Shown here piece after piece: positions 1 through 7,350 of a stretch of 35,222 nt of DNA (position 1 is its first letter; the number at the start of each line of letters is the position of its first letter). Origin of the DNA: Lysobacterales bacterium (GTDB taxonomy: Bacteria > Pseudomonadota > Gammaproteobacteria > Xanthomonadales > SZUA-5); contig JABAQR010000077.1 of the NCBI GenBank assembly GCA_019187485.1, forward strand, positions 1-35,222, written 5' to 3'. Both the position numbers and the translations under genes were made by a program. Below the pieces are notes generated by a model that saw only the letters and a list, made by a program, of their open reading frames with translations, did no database searches and was not told the DNA's origin.

Positions 1-72
1 CGCCTGCCGACGACGCTCAACCGGGACGTCGACAGCCTGCTGCCGATGAACTGGAAACTACGCGACGGGTAG
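1..72 (+). CDS. IS66-family transposase, C-terminal fragment
   Basis: The window opens inside a reading frame that gives 23 residues and a TAG stop. The tail reads RLPTTLNRDVDSLLPMNWK, which resembles the end of IS66 TnpC transposases, where a short C-terminal element with an LLPWNW-like core precedes the stop. Only this tail is present, so no catalytic residue can be judged. It lies inside an insertion-sequence end confirmed by its inverted repeat and target duplication, which supports the call more than the short peptide does. Confidence 0.7.
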   Translation, partial: RLPTTLNRDVDSLLPMNWKLRDG

Positions 73-125
73 CCCATAGCAGGTACGCCGTCGCGTTGCA
101 TCAATGGGGAACGTCGGACGGATAC
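1..125 (+). mobile_element. Right end of an IS66-family insertion sequence
   Basis: This is the terminal part of an insertion sequence that runs off the left edge. It holds the 3' end of a transposase frame (1-72) and ends at 125 with GTCGGACGGATAC. Read inward, this end gives GTATCCGTCCGAC, identical to the sequence that starts at 35099. CCATT follows 5 bases later in both. An 8-bp direct duplication (126-133 and 35091-35098) lies immediately outside. Ends starting with GTA, an 8-bp duplication and the transposase tail all fit IS66. The rest of the element, normally about 2.5 kb, is not in the window. Confidence 0.85.
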
Positions 126-1120
126 GCACAAGCGACATTCAAGAGTCTGGCATCGTTAGTACGAAAGACGAGAGTTTTTTCGTGCGACCGCTATTCGTTT
201 ATTCAATGGTTATATTGCTCGGGGCACTCTGTATTGCTTCGGCTGAGTACCATCCAAGCGGTGGGAGGCTTGCGTTGTTGTATGAGTTGTTTAGCGACAT
301 GCTATCGAGAAAGTTCATGAAGGGTTTTGGAGAGGCGCTAATCATTGCTGGAATAGTTGGGATGACCATCGATCATTACAATTTGCGCCGACACAGGCTT
401 TCTATTGAGGATATGGAGGTGAGGTTCTCGCGCATGGCTGGAAACATCACAGCCACAGTGGCCAACGATGTTTCCGCCAATGGAATAATGTCAGTTTACA
501 AGACCGTATTGTCGGACGCCATCCTTGGAGCGATATCAAAAGATGTGCTTAAAGCAGAATTGACCAGGAAGAATTACAACATTGAATTGGTGTTGCGACG
601 TAAAGACGGTCGCGTCAAAGTTGTGCAGACCACGGACAGCGAGGTTTGCAATCAGACACTGAAGTCACTTGTGTATCCGTTCGTATTCATGTTCGACAAG
701 ACGTTCAATAACATGCCTGTGGATGGTCGCGAGATAAACAGGTTTTCAGTTAACGGCAAGGCATATTCGCGTGAACAAATCAGTGAAATGTCGAAGACGG
801 CGGATTCTGGGAATAGTATGGTTTGTACCGACATTAAACTTGACGCAAAGAAGTCGGTTCGTATTGTGTTCGAAACGTGTGAACTCCGAGAAGAATACGA
901 CACGATATTTTGGTCGACACTGCTGCCCACCGACCAAATGCGGCTTACCATAACCGTGCCGGACGAAGATATCGATGTAGTCGTAGAGACTCTGCATCCG
1001 GAAGGACCAGACGAGGATCCGGGCAGCACAATGGCTCGACGGTGGGTCCTGAATGGAGCCGCACTGCCGGGTCAGGGCTTTCTTGTGAAATGGCGAGTGC
1101 GCCAAGATGTGGTACACTGA
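104..1120 (+). CDS. Membrane-anchored hypothetical protein, interrupted near its start by IS66
   Basis: I do not recognise the family. The frame gives 338 residues with two hydrophobic stretches near the N-terminus (about 29-49 and 74-90), then about 245 mostly polar residues without clear motifs, so a membrane-anchored protein with a large soluble domain is likely. The first ten codons come from the IS66 end: codon 11 (GAC at 134) directly follows the target duplication. The original start survives at 35087, where ATG AGC ACA AGC runs into the insertion, so the uninterrupted protein began MSTSDIQESG. The ATG at 104 lies inside the insertion and has no clear ribosome site; ATG 206 (residue 35) is an alternative but would cut the first membrane segment. 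Whether the gene is still expressed is unknown. A strong terminator follows at 1188-1218. Confidence 0.6.
   Translation: MGNVGRIRTSDIQESGIVSTKDESFFVRPLFVYSMVILLGALCIASAEYHPSGGRLALLYELFSDMLSRKFMKGFGEALIIAGIVGMTIDHYNLRRHRLSIEDMEVRFSRMAGNITATVANDVSANGIMSVYKTVLSDAILGAISKDVLKAELTRKNYNIELVLRRKDGRVKVVQTTDSEVCNQTLKSLVYPFVFMFDKTFNNMPVDGREINRFSVNGKAYSREQISEMSKTADSGNSMVCTDIKLDAKKSVRIVFETCELREEYDTIFWSTLLPTDQMRLTITVPDEDIDVVVETLHPEGPDEDPGSTMARRWVLNGAALPGQGFLVKWRVRQDVVH
126..133. repeat. IS66 target-site duplication, left copy
   Basis: GCACAAGC directly abuts the insertion end at 125. The identical octamer abuts the other end at 35091-35098. An 8-bp duplication is the usual one for IS66 elements. Confidence 0.85.
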
Positions 1121-1187
1121 AGCGTGGCCACAGTGCCACTTGAAGAGAAGCACTATGAAAGAATACAAGGTGTAACCACACAGAGTG

Positions 1188-1218
1188 ACAAGAAGCGGCG
1201 CTAGGCGCCGCTTCTTGT
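1188..1218. terminator. Strong hairpin terminator, probably bidirectional
   Basis: A 14-bp perfect stem with a 3-base loop (TAG) is formed by ACAAGAAGCGGCGC and its complement, followed by TTGTGTG on the plus strand. It sits between the convergent membrane-protein gene (ends 1120) and the recombinase gene (minus, ends 1262) and can serve both. The 140-base gap holds nothing else I can name apart from a seven-codon ATG frame at 1155-1175. Confidence 0.75.
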
Positions 1219-1261
1219 TTGTGTGCGTAAGATGCTGATTGGTATGTAGTTCTGGACTCGA

Positions 1262-2245
1262 TCAGTACTTCACCTTGAACGTCGGCGAGTCCTCCGGCCG
1301 CATCCTGCGCCGGTCGTAAAGCCGCGTCGTCGCGATGTTCGCGTGTCCAAGCCATAGCTGGACGCGGGCGATGTCGGCTTCGTTCTCGAGTGCGTTGGTG
1401 GCAGCCGTGGCGCGCAGCGCATGGGGCGCGAACCGTTCCATGGTCAGCCCGATCTGCTCGCCGTACTTCTTCACGACGTCGCGGTAGACGCTGCCGGCGG
1501 TGATCGCGTCGTCGGTGTGGCCGTGGACGTTGTTGCGGACGGGGCGGAAGAGGGCGCTGCTGTGGGCTTCCTTGTGGCCGGCGGCATCGAGGTACTCATC
1601 GATGCGCCCGGCCGTCTCCGGATGGAGCGGGACGTAGCGCAGCTTGCTGCCCTTGCCATGCACGCGCAGATGCTTGACGCCGCGGCGCTCGCAGATGTCC
1701 TTCACCTTGAGCAGGCAAAGCTCTTCACGACGCAGGCCGTGGTAGAGGAACACAGAAAGGATCGCGCGATCCCGCTTGCCCTTGAGCGTGTCGGACTTCG
1801 GTGCATCGAGCAGCCGGCGCGCCTGGTGATCTCCGATCGCCGGCGTCTTCCCTTCGTAGCTCTCCACCTTCGGGCGCTTCACGCCCTTGACCGGGTTGGA
1901 CGCCACCGCGTTCCGCTCGCACAAGTACTCGAACAACGATGACAACGCCGCCAGCTTGCGGCGGATGGTCGATCCCTGGACTGCGCGCTCTTCCAGCCGT
2001 TTGCGCCATAGCAGCACATGCGCGCGGCTCACCATGCGGAACTCTTCCGCGCGTTCGATTCCGACAAGCTGCATGAACTCCCGGATGTCGCCGCGGTAGG
2101 CGCGACGCGTGCGCTCGTTGTCGATGTTGGCGAACCACTCCGTCTCCGGCGGCACCTGCGCCAGCCGATGGAACTCACTGCGTGCAAGCACGCGCTCGGA
2201 GTCACCGGTGACGGAAGCAGCAACGGATGGAAGAGAGGAACTCAT
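1262..2245 (-). CDS. Tyrosine recombinase (XerC/D-like integrase)
   Basis: The protein cuts and rejoins DNA through a 3'-phosphotyrosine. It has 327 residues, a usual length. An N-terminal SAM-like core-binding domain covers about residues 35-125 and the catalytic domain about 135-320. The full active-site set is visible: Arg172 in HGLRREE, Lys198 in HGKGSK, His275 and Arg278 in HALR, His301 in LGHANI and nucleophile Tyr310. The start at 2245 is chosen over an in-frame one at 2332 because it overlaps the stop of the upstream gene (ATGA), which suggests translational coupling. On a plasmid such an enzyme usually resolves multimers or integrates modules. No partner gene or second recombinase is seen. 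A likely binding site is the inverted repeat at 2531-2548 upstream of the pair. Confidence 0.93.
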   Translation of the reverse strand: MSSSLPSVAASVTGDSERVLARSEFHRLAQVPPETEWFANIDNERTRRAYRGDIREFMQLVGIERAEEFRMVSRAHVLLWRKRLEERAVQGSTIRRKLAALSSLFEYLCERNAVASNPVKGVKRPKVESYEGKTPAIGDHQARRLLDAPKSDTLKGKRDRAILSVFLYHGLRREELCLLKVKDICERRGVKHLRVHGKGSKLRYVPLHPETAGRIDEYLDAAGHKEAHSSALFRPVRNNVHGHTDDAITAGSVYRDVVKKYGEQIGLTMERFAPHALRATAATNALENEADIARVQLWLGHANIATTRLYDRRRMRPEDSPTFKVKY

Positions 2246-2505
2246 GCGCGCCTCCGCAACGTGCGCTGTGCCTCCCGACACGCCTGCAGCCAGACCGCGT
2301 CCAGTTGCTGCGTCGCATCGAGCAGCGAACATCCCATCTCCGTCAACCAGTCCGCCCGATCAAGGACCAGTGCCACGGCGATCCGCTCATTGAGCGATCC
2401 CGTGCCTGGGTGGCCTGCACAGCGACGGGCGCGAGCCAGCTCGACAAGCTGCCCGGTGATGTTCCGAACGGAGCGGGGGATGGGTTCGTAGGTGTAGTGG
2501 GTCAT
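2242..2505 (-). CDS. Small hypothetical protein coupled to the recombinase
   Basis: This 87-residue protein has no motif I recognise. It is rich in Arg and Ala, has no membrane segment, and begins MTHYTYEPIPRSVRNITGQ. Its stop overlaps the recombinase ATG by four bases, so the two are one transcription unit and this one is translated first. A GGAGG lies immediately before its ATG, which is closer than ideal. Position suggests an accessory or regulatory role for the recombinase, for example a directionality factor, but that is inference from position alone. Confidence 0.65.
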   Translation of the reverse strand: MTHYTYEPIPRSVRNITGQLVELARARRCAGHPGTGSLNERIAVALVLDRADWLTEMGCSLLDATQQLDAVWLQACREAQRTLRRRA

Positions 2506-2530
2506 GCCTCCAGCTTAGCACATCCACGCA

Positions 2531-2548
2531 CGATAACCTATTTTATCG
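2531..2548. promoter_or_regulatory. Inverted repeat upstream of the recombinase operon (operator or recombination core)
   Basis: CGATAA-CCTATT-TTATCG forms a symmetrical 18-bp element in the 126-base gap between the divergent recombinase and biosynthetic operons. On the minus strand it contains TAAAAT, a possible -10 for the recombinase operon. On the other side a TTGACA at 2578-2583 could be the -35 of the biosynthetic operon, although no good -10 follows. It could be an operator or the recombinase core site. Confidence 0.4.
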
Positions 2549-2631
2549 CGCGTATAGGGCAGCCACGATTGCACTTCTTGACACTAACAGGCGGGATCGA
2601 CATCCTGAGCACCCCAACCCGGAGGTCTGCC

Positions 2632-3006
2632 ATGACAAACGACACTGCGCAAGGCGAACAAAAAACTTCCAGCGCACCGGAGCTCGGGACGATACTTTAC
2701 TTAGCCGAGGGGCGGCTTCCGAGCAATACGTGTGAGCCACTAATTGAACTCGCAGCGCGTAGGGCGGTAGTGGGCGCGAATCGTGCGCGGACCATTGGAG
2801 CCTACTTTGTACCGGGAGAAGGGAAGATAGTCGCAATCTTCGCGGCCGAAAACCTCTTGGAACTCCTTCATGCTCTGTATCGCGTCCCCAATATTGAGTG
2901 GACAGTAAAGCCGGTTGCCGACCTTCAACAGGCCGCTCAAGTTGGTGAAATGCTAAGGCGAGCTTGTCTCAGTGATCGCGCCGTGATAGCTGCAAAGAAG
3001 GAATGA
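2632..3006 (+). CDS. Small alpha/beta-barrel-like protein, muconolactone-isomerase-like fold
   Basis: This is the first gene of the biosynthetic operon, 124 residues. The start is the ATG at 2632, with GGAGG at 2621-2625. No catalytic motif is obvious. The order of elements, with a central strand ending IGAYFVPGEGKIVAIF, a helix ENLLELLHALYRVP and a final strand EWTVKPV, resembles muconolactone isomerase and related dimeric ferredoxin-like barrels. In those proteins an aspect/helix pattern of ELHELL-GLP and a VTPL-like strand occupy the same places. Such folds are also common among small cyclases and isomerases of natural-product pathways, so a role in shaping the acyl chain is plausible but not shown. 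It ends 7 bases before the reductase gene. Confidence 0.6.
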   Translation: MTNDTAQGEQKTSSAPELGTILYLAEGRLPSNTCEPLIELAARRAVVGANRARTIGAYFVPGEGKIVAIFAAENLLELLHALYRVPNIEWTVKPVADLQQAAQVGEMLRRACLSDRAVIAAKKE

Positions 3007-3013
3007 TCGCCCC

Positions 3014-3727
3014 ATGGGATCCATCGTCATAGTCGGAGCATCAGGAGATATCGGAAGTACATTGGCACAATCACTGCTGCCCGACTATGACCTTGCGCTA
3101 CTCAGTCGGTCCGACCCCAGCACCAAATGGAGCGGCGCCGAGCGCCGCGTGACGACTCATAAATGCAACGTCGCAGATCCCAGCAGCGTGAATGTGGCCC
3201 TTGACGAAGTGCGGAACAGCCATCCGAGCATAGATGGCTTGGTCTATGCAGCTGGGCACAACCATGGTTCGCCCCTTGCGATGACCACAACGGACTCGTG
3301 GCGCGAACATATCGACGCTAACCTAACAGGGGCCTTCTACGTAGTACGTGCGGCAGCTCGAACGATGATGGTGCAAGGGCACGGCTCAATTGTCCTGATT
3401 GGATCAATCATCGGTCATGTTGGGAATGAAGGACAGGCGGCGTATGCTGCTTCAAAAGCAGGTCTAGTTGGTCTCATGAAAGTAGCATCGCTTGAATTTG
3501 CGAGGTACAATGTCCGGATTAATCTACTGGCAGTAGGCCCTGTCGTAAGCAGGATGACTGCGGATATCCCGAAGGTGCAGCGAGATCGTTTGATGATGCA
3601 AATGCCACAGCGAAAAATTGGCGACCCTGGAGATATTGTCGGCACGGTGCGTTTTTTGGTCGGCCATGAGTCGACCTTCATGACTGGATCCGTTCTTACT
3701 CTAGATGGGGGATACACGGCGCGATGA
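3014..3727 (+). CDS. 3-oxoacyl-ACP reductase-like short-chain dehydrogenase
   Basis: A classical short-chain dehydrogenase of 237 residues, expected to reduce the 3-keto group of an ACP-bound chain with NAD(P)H. Visible features are the nucleotide-binding GASGDIG (residues 8-14), the AAG stretch at 79-81, and the catalytic tetrad Asn103, Ser131, Tyr144 and Lys148 (YAASK). A C-terminal TGSVLTLDGGY stretch is typical of FabG-type enzymes. Length and motifs match FabG. The carrier-protein gene overlaps its end (ATGA at 3724), which strongly suggests the substrate is bound to that ACP. The chromosomal fabG would normally sit in a fabD-fabG-acpP cluster; here fabD is absent. Confidence 0.92.
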   Translation: MGSIVIVGASGDIGSTLAQSLLPDYDLALLSRSDPSTKWSGAERRVTTHKCNVADPSSVNVALDEVRNSHPSIDGLVYAAGHNHGSPLAMTTTDSWREHIDANLTGAFYVVRAAARTMMVQGHGSIVLIGSIIGHVGNEGQAAYAASKAGLVGLMKVASLEFARYNVRINLLAVGPVVSRMTADIPKVQRDRLMMQMPQRKIGDPGDIVGTVRFLVGHESTFMTGSVLTLDGGYTAR

Positions 3728-3978
3728 GCCCGATCTCACTCAATCCTATAGAACTCATCGTCGACATATTGGATGAGATCCGAGACGATAAGGAAATCGC
3801 CATAACACAGGACATGAACATATATCTTGATCTCGGCTTGGATTCTCTCCAGGCTGTGGCGCTGGCCGTCGAGATTGAGCGGCGGGCAGGTGTAAGAGTG
3901 CCAGAAACCGTGATTCCTACTCTCCATACACCGCTCTCCTGGGCCACCCACCTCTCGGAAACTCTTAATGCTGCTTGA
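3724..3978 (+). CDS. Acyl carrier protein
   Basis: An acidic 84-residue carrier protein that holds the growing chain on a phosphopantetheine arm. The attachment site is Ser41 in LGLDSLQAV, preceded by the helix LIVDILDEI, as in type II carrier proteins. It starts within the reductase stop codon and its 3' end overlaps the next gene by 11 bases, so the three are translated as a block. No phosphopantetheinyl transferase gene is present in the window, so a host enzyme must activate it. The sequence is unlike the very conserved AcpP of primary fatty acid synthesis (no DSLD core), which favours a specialised pathway. Confidence 0.93.
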   Translation: MSPISLNPIELIVDILDEIRDDKEIAITQDMNIYLDLGLDSLQAVALAVEIERRAGVRVPETVIPTLHTPLSWATHLSETLNAA

Positions 3979-4408
3979 TCGTCAACGCATTGCGGACCTT
4001 TTGCCATACGGAAAGACCTTTCTGTTTGTGGAGAATGCGACTGTCAATTGCGGCAAGAGCACAATTGAAACCACGTATTCATATAAACCTGATCACCCAA
4101 TCTTGAGCAGCCACTTTGTTGGCGGACCGTTCGTCGTGCCTGGAGTAATTCTGACCGAGCAGTTATGCCAATCGGCGCTACTTCTTGGCATGGCAAATGG
4201 TTCAATTACATCACCACAGCGAGCTTATTTGGGTCGCATCAAGTGTCACTTCATTTCGCCAGCGCTCGCACCGTGTACAATTCGGGCGCAAGTGCGATTT
4301 GATCGAGAAGCCAATGGAGTCGTGATGTTTAGTGGCATCGCATTCAATGAGATCACAGAGATCCTCCGCCTTGAAGCGCTGTCATCTACCAAGATTCACG
4401 AAGGATAA
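3968..4408 (+). CDS. FabZ-like 3-hydroxyacyl-ACP dehydratase
   Basis: A hot-dog-fold dehydratase of 146 residues, expected to remove water from the 3-hydroxyacyl-ACP made by the reductase. The N-terminus has the FabZ-like LLPYGKTFLFVENA. The catalytic pair is present: His49 in SSHFVGGPF and Glu64 in VPGVILTEQL, followed by CQSA where FabZ has AQ. The His-Glu spacing is 15 residues rather than 14, from one extra residue in the FVGGPF loop. The start at 3968 lies inside the ACP gene. The next gene follows after 5 bases. A thioesterase of the same fold is a less likely reading because the His/Glu pair and the PGV stretch are dehydratase marks. Confidence 0.85.
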   Translation: MLLDRQRIADLLPYGKTFLFVENATVNCGKSTIETTYSYKPDHPILSSHFVGGPFVVPGVILTEQLCQSALLLGMANGSITSPQRAYLGRIKCHFISPALAPCTIRAQVRFDREANGVVMFSGIAFNEITEILRLEALSSTKIHEG

Positions 4409-4413
4409 CCAAC

Positions 4414-5541
4414 ATGTCGGCACTTGTGGTCTCCCACGTGGATGCCATTACGCCGCTTGGCAGCACATGGAACGAAACGTGGAGAAGGTTGTGTCTTGGC
4501 CCTCCAGCAACCAGATCCAGGGCAATATGGCTTTCCGAGGGTAGCCTCGCGGTACCTGTAATGAATGTGCCAAGCACGACGCGAAACATTGAAGCGTCCG
4601 TTCCTCTGACTGGAGCAACTGGTCGACTAATTCGTACGTTATTAGAGCGGCTTCCCGAGAGCTGCAAAAATCTCCCAATCTATATCGGTACTGCCCACGG
4701 CGAGACCGACATCTTGTTAGATGCGCTTCGGGCAAGCCTCAACGGCGAACCAATCGACGGTCACACATGGAGATGGCTTCTCTTCGATTCCCTAGCATCG
4801 CTTGGGGACAAACGAGAGGCTCGTATGAGCTATTCGGCATGCACTTCAGGAATGCATGCATTGGCTTCGGCTGCGGTTGATATAGACAACGACGTTGTCG
4901 AAGGGGCAATTGTCCTAGGCGTCGACGCGCTGAGCATCTTTGGCATAGCAGGCTTCGTTCGGACCGGAGCGATGAAGGATTCGCCTTGCTCGCCGTTTAG
5001 CGAGACTAACGGCGGAACAGTAATCAGTGAGGGTGTTGGGGTGTTAGTTGTCAAGAAGACGGAACCCGCGGTTGATTCCATCGTGATGCGATCCGTTGCC
5101 ATGTCCTGTGATGCAGGTCATGCAACACTCCCAGATCCAACTGGAAAATACCTTGAAGCGTGCTGGCACGATGCGATCCGGCGAGCCAACATTACGCCCA
5201 GCGACGTAGACATCGTGATTTTCCATGGATCCGGAACACGGGCGAATGATGAAACGGAGCTTGCTGTTTATCATCGAGTGTTTGGTGACACTATGCCTTT
5301 GGCGACTGCATTGAAAGGTTGTCTCGGGCATACCATGGGAGCGTCCGGCATTCATAATTGTATTGCCGCGATTGAGGCGTTACGTTCCGGTGCGTTGCCG
5401 CCAGTTGGCGATATGTCGCATGTCCGAAATGGAAATTTTGTTTCCGGGATGGTTCGCGATTTTAGTGGAAAGCACGCCCTTGTTTCGTGTTCTGGGTTTG
5501 GCGGCAATAACGTGGCCGCAATTTTTGGGCTGGAGAAATGA
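4414..5541 (+). CDS. Beta-ketoacyl-ACP synthase (KAS II / type II PKS ketosynthase-like)
   Basis: The chain-extending condensing enzyme of the operon, 375 residues, slightly shorter than FabF (about 410). The complete Cys-His-His triad is visible: Cys143 in YSACTSGMHA, His271 in FHGSGTRAND and His306 in KGCLGHTMGASG, with Lys301. The end has the GFGGNN motif. It decarboxylates a malonyl-ACP and joins it to the acyl chain. No acyltransferase or KAS III gene accompanies it, so malonyl loading and the starter unit must come from the host or from an unusual substrate. The following gene overlaps its stop (ATGA) and encodes a cysteine-less relative, a pairing like the KS/chain-length-factor dimers of type II polyketide and aryl-polyene systems. 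Confidence 0.93.
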   Translation: MSALVVSHVDAITPLGSTWNETWRRLCLGPPATRSRAIWLSEGSLAVPVMNVPSTTRNIEASVPLTGATGRLIRTLLERLPESCKNLPIYIGTAHGETDILLDALRASLNGEPIDGHTWRWLLFDSLASLGDKREARMSYSACTSGMHALASAAVDIDNDVVEGAIVLGVDALSIFGIAGFVRTGAMKDSPCSPFSETNGGTVISEGVGVLVVKKTEPAVDSIVMRSVAMSCDAGHATLPDPTGKYLEACWHDAIRRANITPSDVDIVIFHGSGTRANDETELAVYHRVFGDTMPLATALKGCLGHTMGASGIHNCIAAIEALRSGALPPVGDMSHVRNGNFVSGMVRDFSGKHALVSCSGFGGNNVAAIFGLEK

Positions 5542-6380
5542 TCCTCCGTAAGCTAAAGCGAAGCATTCGATTCTCTGCGCGAAATCCTCCTCTGAGCCGT
5601 GTGTTGATGGGCGGTTCGCAGTTGGGTACAAGGGCAGATGAGTATCTTTGTAGACTTTCGGAGAATGAACGCAGTGAGATAATTCGTCGTGCTGCTTTTC
5701 GGTCTGGCCGGTCTGCCTGTTTCATGACCTCCGCAATTATCGCGTCTATGCGCCACGATAAGCCGCTGCTTGAGCGCCTCGGGAGAATAGGGGTTATCGT
5801 CGCTTCAGCGCCGCTGCACGTACCAGTCGCCTGGGACTTCGGTAGGCGTCAACTGGCGGAAGGCGCGCATCTAATCGATCCGATAAAGTTTCCACATTCC
5901 ATCCCGAGTTCGGTTGCGGTAAGCGTTGCTTCGGCATTCGAATGCCATGCTTTCGCTTTGGCAGATGGCAGTGGCGCACATGCTTTTTTTCAGGCGTTGT
6001 TGCGGGCAATATCGTTCATGACAGCTGATCATTGCGATGCAGTGCTTGTTTGCGCCGCCTGTGATTCGGCTTATCCTAACAACGAAGCGTCGGCATCTAT
6101 TGGACTAGAGCTAGTTGATTTTGTAGCCTGCTTCCTGCTGTCTTGGGATCTTGGTGACAAATGCATTGATAGAGTCTTCTACGATTGCTCGAAGGAAGAC
6201 GCTCTTCGTTCAGCGCTCACCGTTGCCGATGTGGATGTTGGCCTTTTGGGCGCATCGGCAGCATACAACCTGTTGGGTTGCTCGCTCCAGCGAGATTGGC
6301 CACGGGAGGCCGTCGGCCTTGGCATCGAGGCATCAAATCGTGTAATAGGGGTTGGTTTTGTGCCATGGTCCACCACATAA
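5538..6380 (+). CDS. Half-size ketosynthase-like protein lacking the active-site cysteine (chain-length-factor-like)
   Basis: A 280-residue protein that matches the N-terminal half of the condensing-enzyme fold. The stretch FPHSIPSSVAVSVAS (about 118-132) resembles the F-S-x-S-V/P-N region of the ketosynthase N-terminal-domain family found in aryl polyene clusters. ALADGSGAHAF (140-150) aligns with the nucleophile loop of ketosynthases, but Asp143 stands where the cysteine should be. No HGTGT or K-x-x-x-GH motif follows, and the protein is about 100 residues shorter than a full ketosynthase. It is therefore probably non-catalytic and may pair with the ketosynthase encoded just upstream, whose stop codon it overlaps. 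An inactive decayed gene is less likely given the intact frame and tight coupling on both sides. Confidence 0.7.
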   Translation: MILRKLKRSIRFSARNPPLSRVLMGGSQLGTRADEYLCRLSENERSEIIRRAAFRSGRSACFMTSAIIASMRHDKPLLERLGRIGVIVASAPLHVPVAWDFGRRQLAEGAHLIDPIKFPHSIPSSVAVSVASAFECHAFALADGSGAHAFFQALLRAISFMTADHCDAVLVCAACDSAYPNNEASASIGLELVDFVACFLLSWDLGDKCIDRVFYDCSKEDALRSALTVADVDVGLLGASAAYNLLGCSLQRDWPREAVGLGIEASNRVIGVGFVPWSTT

Positions 6381-7168
6381 GGGTGTTCGGTCCGATAATT
6401 CGTGAAGTCTACGATGCAGGTCAACCTATAGTATCGCGGTGGGGCGGGCCTGGAATCTATGCGTCATTGTCCGCATCGTGTTTCGGACGCGTCAGCTTGT
6501 ACTCAGTCGTTGGTCCGGAGTTTGACGGTTGGGGTGATCTAGGCTCCGTTGATTGCTCAGGAGTACGAGTTTGCCCAGGTTGGAAGACTCCCACAGCATA
6601 CTTTCGACCGGACGGCTCATTCGCGCTGGAACAGATAACTGTTCCGCCGCTTGATGTGCACTTGATGCCGTTCGCAGGATCAACAGTACTTTCTAGTATG
6701 CACCCAAAGTGGCTCGCAGCAGCGTTGCGAAGTTGCGCGGGTAGTATTGTTGTGTTGGATTCCTGCGGCGGCTGGATTGAGGCTTTCCCCAGGGAAGTTA
6801 TGCATGCCGCCAGTCTCGCAAATGTTGTATCTCTAACTAGTCATGAATGGATGCTGTGGGATCGGAGCATCGGCCGGCGGCCTCGGTGTATTAGAATCGA
6901 GAAGCGAGGCGCGGATGGCGTTTTCGTGCAGGATGGCTCCAGAGTAATAGGTGTGCCTGCGCCGCTGTGCAGCCGCGTCATTAGTACGATAGGTTGCGGC
7001 GACATGCTTCTTGGTGTTTTGGGGGCACGCTTGTGCGGAAACACGGAGCTTTCTGCTGAGAACGTCGCGGCTGCTTGTGTAGACGCCACACAAGTTATTG
7101 GTCATTGGTTGCAAGCCAGAGATGTATCGGATTTTCTTGCAAGCAGCGGTCTCGTAAGGGCTGATTAG
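6365..7168 (+). CDS. PfkB-family (ribokinase-like) small-molecule kinase
   Basis: A 267-residue kinase, shorter than typical PfkB members (about 300). The start is the ATG at 6365, inside the end of the previous gene. Residues 26-40 (WGGPGIYASLSASCF) correspond to the first PfkB signature around the substrate pocket. STIGCGDMLLG (207-217) is the second signature, with Asp213 as catalytic base in the anion hole. KRGADGVFV (180-188) matches the usual strand before it. It should phosphorylate a sugar, nucleoside or similar alcohol with ATP; the substrate cannot be read from the sequence. Its presence at the end of a fatty-acid/polyketide-like operon is unusual and suggests a sugar or polyol head group or phosphorylation of the product. 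Confidence 0.85.
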   Translation: MVHHIRVFGPIIREVYDAGQPIVSRWGGPGIYASLSASCFGRVSLYSVVGPEFDGWGDLGSVDCSGVRVCPGWKTPTAYFRPDGSFALEQITVPPLDVHLMPFAGSTVLSSMHPKWLAAALRSCAGSIVVLDSCGGWIEAFPREVMHAASLANVVSLTSHEWMLWDRSIGRRPRCIRIEKRGADGVFVQDGSRVIGVPAPLCSRVISTIGCGDMLLGVLGARLCGNTELSAENVAAACVDATQVIGHWLQARDVSDFLASSGLVRAD

Positions 7169-7297
7169 TGCAATAAAGGTAATTACCAGATAATATGTAA
7201 CTGACACCGAGGTCATCGGTTGTCGAAGCAATTTCCTACAGCCCTCACGGCTCGCAAGCAACGTTTGCTGTGCGGCGTATTCCGGTGTTCGACGATG

Positions 7298-7340
7298 CAC
7301 CTTGGATTCGCTGGTCGTAAGTCGACCAAGGTGTGGGGGA
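7298..7340 (+). promoter_or_regulatory. Leader hairpin next to the ribosome site of the ATPase gene
   Basis: CACCTT (7298-7303) pairs with AAGGTG (7328-7333), with an inner GGTC/GACC pair. The 3' side stops two bases before the GGGGGA ribosome site (7335-7340) of the gene that starts at 7351. It could modulate translation. The rest of the 182-base gap from 7169 holds a GGTAATTACC palindrome (7178-7187) and no gene I can support. Confidence 0.3.
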
Positions 7341-7350
7341 TTGCTTCGGT

